A stretch of DNA of 64,000 nucleotides from Desmodesmus armatus. Taxonomy: Eukaryota; Chlorophyta; Chlorophyceae; Sphaeropleales; Scenedesmaceae. Made by a program: the position numbers and the translations under genes. Shown piece by piece: positions 45,907 through 56,800 of the stretch. The notes beneath the pieces were generated by a model. That model did no database searches. It was not told the origin of the DNA and was given only the letters and a program-made list of their open reading frames with translations. Position 1 is the first letter of the stretch. Each line of letters starts with the position of its first letter. The stretch is from contig VIIQ02000219.1 in NCBI GenBank assembly GCA_007449985.2, positions 62,001-126,000 on the forward strand, in the 5' to 3' direction.

Positions 45907-47174
45907 CCGCCCCAGCCACCTGACCGCAAGAGGGGGAGAGAAAAGTAGCGGCAGGTAGCGCCAGAGGAATGACACACGTCTTCGGTTGCCAGCAGTCACA
46001 CAAACAACCGGCGCATCAACACCTCCAGCACGCTAGCATGGCAAAAAAGTGGCGGCAGGGCACCAGGCCCTCCTGCAACCTCCGGTCACACGAAATGATG
46101 CAGCATTCTTGTCACACCCACCACACACGTGTGGTCACATGCATGCGCCTCCTGCTTGCATGCAGGCCCCTAGTTTGTATGGGTGTGAACACGGCGCATG
46201 TTGTACAATAGCCACCTCTGGAACAACATGCACGCATGCACAAACAAGCCGCAGTCGACCGCATCTCCCTAAACCCCGGAACAACGGTACCAGAAGACGA
46301 TCGTGCACAACAGGCCTCCTACCAATGCAAACGCAGCAATACCGATCCCACACAAACCAACTAGAACTCAGAACCCTGCAGAACACACACAGCAAACGCC
46401 CCAAAGCACTCACGAGAACCAACCGCAATTGACAGTTGCCCAACGCAGCCACCACACAAACCTCACCGCTGAAACCTCGCAAAGAAGTGGGACGTTCCTG
46501 AGCCAAGCACGATAACACACAAGTAGCCATAGATCAGCTGTGAACGTGCTGTCGGCTAGCTGCTGCGCAGCCAAGGCAGCACCCCAGCACATCTTCTTGA
46601 AAATCTGCCAAGGTCTACAACTGGAACAGCACACACGCACACCAACAAGAGGTATGTTTGAACACTAGGCGCCTTTCTTGGCCAACAGCAATCGATGGCA
46701 CCATGCGCAAGGATGGTGAGCAAGCTGAGTGCTGCGACAACCAACATCTGTTGGATGTTTGAATTCCCCGCCACGCCCTTTTGCGACAGCCTTCTTGACA
46801 ACATGGACCCCTGCTGTATTGACACAGCAGTCATACACCACTCGAGCCCCACCGCCCTTGTTGCAGCCTCTTACCCCCGGCACATGCCCTATGCACAGCC
46901 AACGCAGGCGCAGACCAGCTCATGCCCTCGAAAACCAGCACGCCCAGACCTGGCAACCAGCTTCCCCGCCCTCTCTGCCTGCCCATACTGCATGACGCAA
47001 AATCAGACGTTGACAGCACCACACCAGACCAAAAGCTGTGCTGGCATCATACAACTGCATTCTCACGCAGGAGCCCATGAGGAGGTCTAGGGTGTAGCGA
47101 CAGGCCAGGGAGAGATGTGCAACTGTCGGGGCTAAGAAGCCCCTGCTGCCAGAACTTACAGAAGGGAGCGCGCG

Positions 47175-47275
47175 CAGATGCTAGTAGCGACAGCACGCAC
47201 ATATGCTAGTAGCGACAGCACGCACAGATGCTAGTAGCGACAGCACGCACAGACGCTAGTAGCGACAGCACAGAT
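47175..47275. repeat. 25-base tandem repeat, about four units
   Basis: Units of the form gatgctagtagcgacagca plus cgcaca repeat with one or two substitutions (atatgc, agacgc); the last unit is truncated. Confidence 0.9.
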
Positions 47276-49028
47276 GCAGTGACCTTCCAAACCAGCCAAG
47301 GCATGTCAGCACAGACTCATCCAGAAAGGAAGGGTGCAGAGCTGGGAAGGGAAACAAGCAGCGGTCACAGCCAGTCACGTGCCGCCACCTGTCCAGCACT
47401 AAGCCTGCCTTTGACAGAGCAAACACAAAACAAGGGCAAACCGCCTCCAGTGACCACATGCCAGCTGCATGTAGCCTGTGAGTGCAAGACGCACAGACAG
47501 CTGCCTGATCGATGTCAAGCGACGGATCCATGCGCTCTGCTGAGCGATCCTCAGCGCTGTGCTGCCATGCGGCCGGGCAACCACTGCACGTGCCTTGCAG
47601 CTCACACATACTGATGAGAGCAGCACCGACGAACACAAGGGCATCAGCTGAGGTCTCAACTGCAACCGATGCAGTGCAGCTCGCAGCAAAGCAACCGCGA
47701 GCTGTAATGACAGAGCAAACGGTACCGATCAGCACTGCTGTAGCGCTGGTGGCAGTGCACAAGTGGCTCAACAGCCACACAGTACGGCTGTGTGCTGACC
47801 CGTCTGCCGCATGCCTAAGGCAGGGACGACAGCAGCAACACCTCACACTGCTTGCTGTCCTGCACAGCCACACTACACCGCCTGCAGCTGCCCGGCACAA
47901 GAGATGGGGCCGGAACGGCAGCTGCAGGTGTGGTGGCAACACCATAGTACAGCCATCCAGCAAGCCTCCTCGGTGCAAAGCAAGCGACCTCAACCTCAGT
48001 GCAACAAGTCGTGCTCAGCGGCGCTGTGCCATGCAAGAGGAGGCTGCAGGAAAGACTCCATGCACCCAGTGCAGTCCCGCACAGGTGCACAGCCAGCACC
48101 TGTGCATCCACTCTTCGGGCATATGTATGTATCCACCCTCCAGCTGCATGCAGGCAAACGCACGCCGGCCTGGCGCAACTGCAAATGGCTGCACGGCACT
48201 AAAACCCCTGGCGTATCCACAGCCCGCCACACCCCAGCACTGTCCTGCTAGCATGGCCCACTCTTGGAGCGAGCACCTGCCAGACGCAGCAACCCACAGT
48301 ACTTGCAGGTGGCAGCCCACTACAACCAACATGCCCCAGCAATAGCCCATGCCTGAATCACTCAGCCCCCCTAGCAGCACCTTGCAGCAGGCACCGGCAG
48401 ACCAAAAAAACGCGACACAAGAGAGACAGCAGCAAAAGCAATGCACTCGCACACAAAGACGCTCGCAAAATCAGAGGGACCCGAGTAGCTGGCCATGCAA
48501 CCTAGCTGGGTACAACACAAGTGATGGGAAGCACAAGAACCGCATGCCTCTAGGCCAACACGCGTGCAGAGGGCAGCCAAACCACGCTGCAAGCCATGCC
48601 AAGAGAGCTGTACACTTGAGAGCCAAGAAACAGCACGCGCGCGGCAAAGCAAGCATGCCCAGCACGCCTGAAACCCCACTCATGATGCTGGTGCAGCCAA
48701 CAACCCACCAGTCAGTCCGCAGCTGCAGCAACCTTCCGTGGACAAAGTGCTGTGCCACCACAAAGGAAGCAGCCCTGCTTCAACACACCTCCTAGACGCA
48801 AGCAAGCCCCTCACACTGGTGAAGAGCTGCCACCCTACAGGGACCCGAAGGCAGGTACTACAGAAGGCTAAACCACAGCCTGATGCAGGGCACAGGACAC
48901 GAAGCACTCCAAAACTGGACTGGCACCTCAATCCAGCACAGGACCGCCCCAGACCCAGACCACAACCACCCAACCACCAGCAGTCAGCATGCGCCGACAT
49001 CAGAAGACGGCAGGGCGGCAGCCTCGTG
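47276..49028. other. Probable 3' flank of the kinase gene; no gene recognised
   Basis: Long open frames exist on both strands here, but their products are Cys/Thr/Gln-rich, lack motifs and have no splice support. I regard them as chance frames in GC-rich DNA. Confidence 0.45.
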
Positions 49029-52000
49029 TCACGCAGCATGCACGCGCGCATGCATGGGCTTGGCATCCAAGCGCTGCGTGTGCGTGCGCAGCACGTTGCG
49101 GGCGCCAAGCTCCAACTGCTCCGCAGTTTGGCTGCGCTCCAGCCCGGGCGCCATGAGCTCCAAGCTGTTTGAGCGGGAGTAGACCACGTGCTCCTCCAGC
49201 ATGCCCGCCATAACCGGGTCCACAAGCGACCCGAGCTCGATCGCTGCAGGAAGCTTCCCAGAGGCCTCCGCTGCCGAAGACGCGTCCTCCGAAAGCCGCG
49301 CGCGCTGCATGGACACCTGCATGGAGATGCGCCGGCTGCTCGCGCTGGCGGCTGCTACGGCCTGCGCCTCGTCCTGCATGCGCAGCAGCCACGGGTGCGA
49401 CAGCAGCTGCTCCGCGCTGGCACGCTTGCTGGGCTCCCACGTTAAGCAGCACGCGAGGAAGTCCTTCGCATCCGGACTCAGCTGCAGCTGCGCGATAAAG
49501 GCGGGAAGGTCCGCCTGCTGCCGCAGGCTCCAGTGCTGCTGGTGGTGCGAGCGGAAGTGGTGCTGGTGGTGCTGGTCTTGCTGCTGGTCGAGGCGCTTCG
49601 CCATCTTCTTGCCGATGACTGTCAGCATGTCTGCGGCAGAGTCTGCGAGGAAGGGCTGCAGGCCGGAGAGTGCCTCGTACAGCACGACACCCATGCTCCA
49701 CACATCCACCTTCTCGTCATACATGGGCAGATCATCCTCGTCAATGCCTTGCGCAATGACCTGCAGGCACACAAATGAACGCATGTGTGTCAGTGATATT
49801 GTGGTCAGGGGCATTGACAGCATGCGACATGGCTTCACGCGCCCATGTGACATGAGGTTGTCACCGACTGCGACTGGAAGCCCCACAGGACAACTCCAGC
49901 TATCAGCACACCTGGCCGCCCATGCTATGTTGGGAGTGCGCAGCCCTTCCTTATCACAACCTGAATCTGTTGAACCATGAGAGCGGCAACATGCAGCGCA
50001 CCCACCCCTCGACCCCGCAGAACTAACTACTCACCAGGTGGAACACCTCTGCTGCTGTGGGCTTGTTCAGCATCTCGGGCGCCATGTACTCAATGCTGCC
50101 TATCCGGAAGTTCATCGCGTCCCGCACTGCCTGCACCGACAACCGCCCCGAAATGCTCGGTGACAGCGGCCCGGAAACTGCATCCACCGGCACACCAAAG
50201 CGCTGCACCACGGGCTGGTCCTTGTGCGCTGGCGGGTCTGAGCAGCTGCTAATTCGAGCTGCCACAGCTGCGTCGACTTTGCAGTCCGCCTGCAAGTGCA
50301 GCTGCTGGTCCGACTGCAGCTGCCCCAGCTTGTCCAAAAGCTGCTGCTGGTCAAGCTGATCTGGGTCCTGCTGCTGCTGCTGGTTGTGCACAAGGTGCTG
50401 CTGCTGCTGCTTTGCTGCCGACTCCAGGACCTGCTTCTGCAGTGTGCTGGCCAGCGCTGCTGCTGCTGGTGTGGCGCAGCCCGCGCTGCCAAAATCGCCG
50501 ACCTTTAGCGCGCCGTTGTGGATCATCAAGTGCTCAGTTTAAGGTCTCTGTGAACAGACACACACATTGCAAGCAAGGTCACACGGCGGTTGGCACCAGT
50601 ACGTAGCTATACTCCAACAGCACACATGCCCCTGGGCCCACCCGCTGGCATGCTCGCTATCCTGCGGAACAACTCTGCGCAAATTGCACCACACCCCTAG
50701 GCTGGTTGGCTGGCTGCCTTGGCATCCAGTAACATGTGCTGGCCCCGGCGCGCACCTGTGCACGATGCCTGTGCTGTGCAAGTGCTTGAGGGCACTCAGC
50801 ACGGGAAGGGCAACCTTCATGGCCACTTGCCGCTCTGGCAACTTGCCGCCACCGTTAGCAATGGCCTCGATCAGCGTGCCACCTGCACAGCGCCAGATTC
50901 GTGGTGGCAGGCAGCCAGGGTCATGAAAGGGTGGGAGGGAGTGTGTTGCTTGCCAGGCCTGCATGCTGTATCCGTGTGTGCGCTGCTGTGTGTGCCACCA
51001 ACGATGCTGTAGAAAAAAAGGGCAGATTGTTGGACTGGCCACCTGGTGACGAGCCAAAGCGCCTGCTGGTGCTTGCCCAACTAGACCACACCCTGCTGTG
51101 CTGGGCAACATATGCCATCCACGCCTGCTCGGTACCCACCGTTGCATGCCTGCATGACCAGGTATGTGCCCTCGTTGTTCTCCACTACTCGCTCCAGGGC
51201 GACAATGCCGCAGTTGCGCCCCGCTGCCGCCTGCGCTGCCCTGAGAGTCAGCACATGCCGCTCCAGCCCCTGCCTGCGGGTGCTGTTGGCCAGCCAGTGG
51301 GAGTCGTACGACTTGAGGATCACCCGCCGGCCGCTGCGCACCTCGCGAGCACGGTACACCATGCTGGACCTGCAGGAAAAAGAGCGGCAACAGATCAGAT
51401 GTATGAATGATCCTCTTCGGCCTTGTAACGTCTGTCTTCCTTCCAAGTGTCTTACACATGCAGGTTCTGCTGCGGTCAGCACAGGTAGCAGCGCAAATTG
51501 CCGGCGTCTGCCAGTGATACACCTCTTGCTGGTGCTACTCTGCCAGTCCAATTTGAGCAGCTGCTGTCGCCACAACAAGTGCCCTGTTGGTGCTGCATCA
51601 AGCGCGCCTCCTGCTGCCTCTGCGACTGTGCAAGCTTAGCGCTGTGCTGAATCCTCCTTGCGCGCACTGGCCTGCAGAGGCACAGCCCACGCACCTGCCC
51701 CTGTGGATCAGCTGCATGTCTGTGTACAGCGCCTCCACGTCGCAGCGCGTGACACCACCGCCATCTGCATCCAAATGTCCTGCATCCATCAACGCCACCT
51801 GCATGCATGCACACCCAGCACAGAGCCGCAGGACAGGTCAGCACGCCGCTGCTGGAAACGCTGCACTACAAGCCTGCACAGCAGAGCTGCAAGTGCTGGT
51901 CTGGCCCATCGCAGCTGTCGAAGGCGGGCTCATAAGACTGCATGGTCACGCCGAATCATGACAATGCATTGCCATGCTGCCAGCCCAACGTGCCACAGCT

Positions 52001-52711
52001 GCTGGTCGTAGCCCACCTTGTCCGACAGCCGCTGCACTGCGCGTGGGCTGATGTCGATAGCTGCACGCCGCCGCGCTAAGCTGTTGCTGCGGTTGCGGTC
52101 CCCTGAGCAACTGACGGAGCCTGGCACCCGAATGCTGCAGTGCACGACACACACGTCAAGAGGCAGTCAGACTCAGGACAGAAAGAGGGCAACAGGAGCA
52201 GAAGCTGTGTGCTGCAAGCTGGTGCTGCTGCTGGTGTTGCACGTGCTCTCTGTGGGCCACATGAAGCATCAGACAGCACATTTCTGCCCAGGCGTGCTAG
52301 CAGTTGCCAACTTGTCATCATCCGGCTCTAGCTGGTAGCTGGCTGTGTGAGGCTGGCGAGCGGCGCCAGGATTGCAACGCTCCCGCTGCGCCCCAACTAC
52401 TGCATGGCTGAATAATTGATGGTGTGCTAAGGAGCCAACACACGCGGTAGCTCACGTGCAGTCGTCCTCGTCGCTGTCTGCTTCAATGCTTGAACGCCGG
52501 TGCTGCTGCTGGGGTGGGCACCCCCAACCTGCACCTTGACAGGCACTGGAGGGGACGTGGCTTGGCGCCCAGCATTGAACTCAGGGGCAAAAGAACCAGT
52601 GGCAGGAGAGCATGGCTGCTGCCGTTTGCTGCTGTTGTTGCTGCTGGTGTTGCTGCACCCTAGCAAGCCATTATCACCGTGCCGCCCCAGCAGGCGAGCG
52701 AAAAAGCTCAT
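49029..52711 (-). CDS. Ser/Thr-type protein kinase with Gln-rich activation-segment insertion; apparent frameshifts
   Basis: Exons (minus): 52711-52456, 52134-52017, 51798-51695, 51369-51140, 50882-50756, 50547-50035, 49760-49029, about 695 residues. A degenerate glycine loop spans exons 3 and 4 (IHRG-RSSMVYRA), with VILK as the ATP-binding Lys. Exon 5 ends at GIVH and exon 6 opens RDLK (catalytic HRD). DFG follows, then about 120 residues rich in Gln before SIEYMAPEML (APE). DVWSMGVVLYEAL and RASAEQLLSHPWL complete the C-lobe. Oddities: just after HRDLK one base appears missing, which gives an immediate stop; the downstream phase also requires one extra base. Exon 1 ends in the wrong phase for exon 2, whereas its other frame gives IEADSDEDDC. 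Where most kinases have Asn (HRDLKPEN) the apparent residue is His. It is either a broken gene or a sequence with indel errors. I cannot assign a subfamily. Confidence 0.8.
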
Positions 52712-53310
52712 CCTGCACGTTCAAAGGGAATACCCTATCAGGTAATGCAACGTGATAAGCTGTGCAGGGCGGTTGTCAGGGACGTTCAATCCATTCAGCT
52801 CAGCGCTGCGGGGACCGCCCACACAGTGGCTTCGGGGCACCAAGCTCCAGGCATAATGTCAACGTTGATTATGAACATCCTTCTGAAGCTGCTCCTGGAA
52901 GCCCAGACAGACCCCCTCACCTGCACTGCCCAGCAATGAGCTGGGGTGGCTGAGGCTCCTGCGGTGCCTGAAGGCTGCTACGATAGTTGATGTTGCCGTA
53001 AGTAAGCCTATCAAAGGTCGCTGGCGGAAATGAGTGGCATCCTATGGCACTTGGTGCAAGAGAGCAAACGCCAAGTCACCGTCCGACGCTATCCAAGTAA
53101 GAAATGTATCGTGTGTTGATTGCGGTCTAATACACTGCAGGAGACTGTTCTTGCCTCCTGTCAGGGGTCAGGATATCCTTGTTGTACGAGATACTCTATC
53201 TCTGAGAGTGACCTGCGTGGGTCCCCGACACAGCGCCATTGCCTGCTGGCAACACAATCAAGGCAATTCAGCCAGTGCTCCGCCTGCTCCGTGTCCTGAT
53301 GATGCTGCCC

Positions 53311-53346
<36 letters not shown>

Positions 53347-53805
53347 CCCACTGCCTTCCCCCCCTCCCACCCACCCACCCCGCGACACAGATGCAAGACT
53401 CTCAATTTACATAAAAGCCTGTCCTGGTGAGGTGGTCACCCACGCAATGCAGATATTTGGGCTGGAGCTTACAATCTGTTACAATCTTCACGCTGGGCGG
53501 TACTCTCCACTTGATGAAATGGATGCACCCTAAAGGTCGACACACACGTCGCAGAGGACCTGCAGCAAGACCGCAAAGCAAGCCAGTCGACCCAAATTCT
53601 CCATGTCTGTGTGGATGCTCCCCCCCCCCCCCCCCCCCCCCCTTCGCCTTGCCCCCTCCATGAATTTCCCCCACCCACTCACCCCAAAACCGTGACACAG
53701 ATGCAAGACTCTCAAGTTACACAACAGCCTGATCCCGGGGAGTAATTTACACACACAATGCAGATATTCTCACACACCACCACCTGCCTGCAAAGCAACT
53801 GGCCC
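52712..53805. other. Intergenic with a duplicated segment and long C runs
   Basis: 53385-53465 and 53690-53770 are similar (acacagatgcaagactctca, then tttaca or gttaca, then aatgcagatatt), about 307 bases apart, each preceded by a C run. The first run is about 31 C, the second about 21 C. The unit also contains the short repeat shared with 13033-13085. No gene seen. Confidence 0.6.
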
Positions 53806-56800
53806 TTACGACAGCTTGGCCGCAATGCTCCCGTCCTCAAGCCGCAGCTGCCGCAACACCCGCCCGTGCAGCAGCACCGGACTACACCCCCAGCGCTCAA
53901 CCTCAGCTGTAGCAAACCCCCTGCCCTCTCGCCGCCACTCCTGCTGCTGAGCCACACCATCGCCGGTGCCTGCCGCCCCCACACCACCTCCGCCCCCTAC
54001 CGCCGCTGCTGCTGCCGCTGCTGCCCAGAGCTCTGGCAGCACGTTGAGGCTGCTGCTGCAGGGCTCTGTGCTGAGGTAGGCCTGGAACCCCTCCAAACCC
54101 TGACTGTCCTGCAGCATCAAAAACACCACCAGTCACAGCTGCTGACCCAGCAGGTCGTGCTGCGTGCTGCCCCCCCTGCTGCATAGCGCTCGTCATACGT
54201 TGTGTCAAAGGCGTCATCACTATCAACTGAAACCAAAACATGAACTGGAAGCAGTGCTACACAGTTTGCAAGCAGCTGAAGAAGCTCTGCTGCAAGAGGA
54301 CTGCTGTGGAACTCGTGGCGACAGCGAAAGGACCAGAAAATGGGCAGTCGAGCGCAGCCCACCTGCAGCAGCCCCAGCAGGCGGTGCAGGGTCCATGGCA
54401 TGATGCTGCTTGGGGCCCGCAGCTCCACATAATGCAGCGGCAGAGGCCCGCCGGCAGCAGCAGCGTCCGACGCGCGCTGTTGCTGCTGGTAGTGGTTGTT
54501 GTCCAGCAACACATCTGGCAGGGCCTGCAATGCCACACAACACATAGATTGTCAGCACACAGTGAACACCGATGCATCAGTGCAGCCTGCAGTGCCCTGT
54601 ACTGCATGTGCAGTACCATCCAGAGGGGATCCAGCTGCACCAGCTGGCATGGCAAACGTTTGGTGTCGATGCAGCACCAGCAGCAACATTGCAACCTGGC
54701 CTTCCTTTGGCGTATTGCCAGTGCGCCCATCACAAGATGCTCCGCTGCGTGCTGTCACTGCTGTTTCGAGACTGCCTGGCGCCCTTGGACCCCAACCCTT
54801 CTGCACTACATCCTCCCCCCTGTTTCCACCCCAGCTCACCGCAAGCCGCAGCGGGCACAGCTGCGCATGCAGGAAGGGCACAGGTGCCGACAGCAGCGGC
54901 ACATCTGGCTGTCCGGGTTCGCACCATGGCAGCGCCTGCAGCGCCGCATACAGCCCGTGCACATGCTGCACACCCACCAGCAGCAGCTGAGAGCCCGGCT
55001 GGCCGTCAAAGGCGCCCGCAGACTGCACATGGGCACAGCAGCATGCAGCATTGGGAGGTGAGGGTGACAACGTGCACAGATGCATCAGCCAGTGTCAGTG
55101 CTACAAGCAGTGATCGTCGGGGCATTGCGTGATAAGAGGAGCGCACAGGTATAAAAGGCTCCAGCAGACAGAACCACACTGTTGTGGCACCATACACGAT
55201 GAGGGTGCTTTGGCTCTTTGCACAGGGAGATTCTGTACACCCAAGTTTGATGCAAGCAGACTGCCTGGGTCAAGACCCATCCCTGGCAACCTTGATATAT
55301 TGCTGCTTCTGCAGCGCGACCTTGGTCGCATCAACAGCGCTGGCAAGTGCAGGAAAAGAACACGCCCTACCCCACCACCCACCCATGCATAAATGCTCAC
55401 ACACTCTATTCACACCTCAACACTCACCAGTTGCTGCTGCTTGCCTTGCCGCTGCTGCTGCTGCCCTGCTGCTTGCTGCTCCAGCTGCCCAGCCACCAAG
55501 CCCTCACAGCCGTATGTGGCCAGGTGTGCTCGCAGCAGCCTGTTGGTGCGGCTTATGACTGCCGTGAACTTGCTGCTGCTGCTGTTGATGCCTGGCGAGC
55601 ACAGGACGGCCGTGAAAGGCTGCTTGAAGGCCTGTAGGAAACATTAGAGCAATGAGAGCAAACATGGTGTGAGGGCTGGTGCAGGAGCAGAGCAGCAGGG
55701 GATGCAACATGCTTGCGTGCTCGTCTGCATGGCCCCTCGCAACACAACGCCTGATGAGCTTGTGCAGAAGGATGCAGCTGCTGTAACGGCTGCCATGAGC
55801 GTGAATGTAGTTCCGATCAGGGTAGCCGTGCAGCAGCCATCAAGCCAACTTCAGCAGCTGTTCAGAAGCAGAGCCACATGATCTGAAGCATGCCAGCTGG
55901 CCAATCGGCAGTATGCATGGGGGCCTCCCTGGTTTGCATGACAAGCATGCAAACTCATGCAGCTGTCCTGCAGCTGGCGCCAATGTATGAGGACGCCAAC
56001 GTAACCTGCCAGCCGTCAGCACTATTGAACAGGCAGGCCCGCATGGACAGCCGATCACGTCTTTTTCCTGGGTTACCACGAAAGCGGACTCCCGCCGGCT
56101 AGCCACACACAGCGCAATCAGGTGAACCCAACTGCCGGGGTCGGAGGCAAACCCTCACCAGTGTCATACGCCAAACACCCCTATCACATCAGGTCCCAAG
56201 GCCCAAATCATGCCTTACTACGCTAGTCACACCCACCTGGCCGCAGACGTAGACTACAGGGCAGTGCCCGTGCCGCAGCGCAACGTAGGCGCCCCGCAAA
56301 GCCTCCCGCCACTGCTGCGCCCGTTCACGCAGCAGCAGCGCAGCTGGATTGCCCTTGCCGCGGTCACCCGCTGCTGCTGCCGTGGTGGCAGCCGCTGTGC
56401 TGCCGCCAGGCTGTGCTGCTGCCAGCATCGCAGGGGGTAGGGGCGCGGCAGGGTGCTGCCACTGCATGAGGGCCTGCTGCAGGCGCTCCTGCAGGCAAAG
56501 CGCAGGAAACAAGGGCGGTTCAGCAGTACATTGAAGTGCAGGACGAGAGTCTCCAGTACAAGACAGCACAAGGCAGAGCATTGCAATGCAGTTGTTGGGA
56601 ACAGAGTTCCAGCTGCCAACACCAACCCTAACGGGTCAAGACTTGCAGTGCCCAACTCCCTGTGCGCATCGCACCCCCACCCGCACCCACCCACCTGCTT
56701 GCTGGCTGCTGCTGCTGCACCTGCTGACACTGCCCCTCCTGCCACCGCCACTGCGTGGCACAGGCAGTCCAGACCCTCTGACTGCTGCTCCTCCAGCACG

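Larger units (their letters stand above)
42100..47174. other. No gene recognised; contains palindromes and inverted repeats
   Basis: Five kilobases without a splice-supported coding region I can identify on either strand. It contains the AT-rich palindromes at 43525-43580, tandem acaagctgcacag copies at about 45090-45115, a CA tract at about 45340, and hairpin-forming gggttt/aaaccc motifs at 45856-45906. Weak or novel genes could be missed here. Confidence 0.4.

Noticed and set aside
47256..48345. Long frames on both strands (245 and 277 codons)
   Set aside because: Low-information Cys/Thr/Ala-rich products, mutually antisense, with no splice support or family motif.
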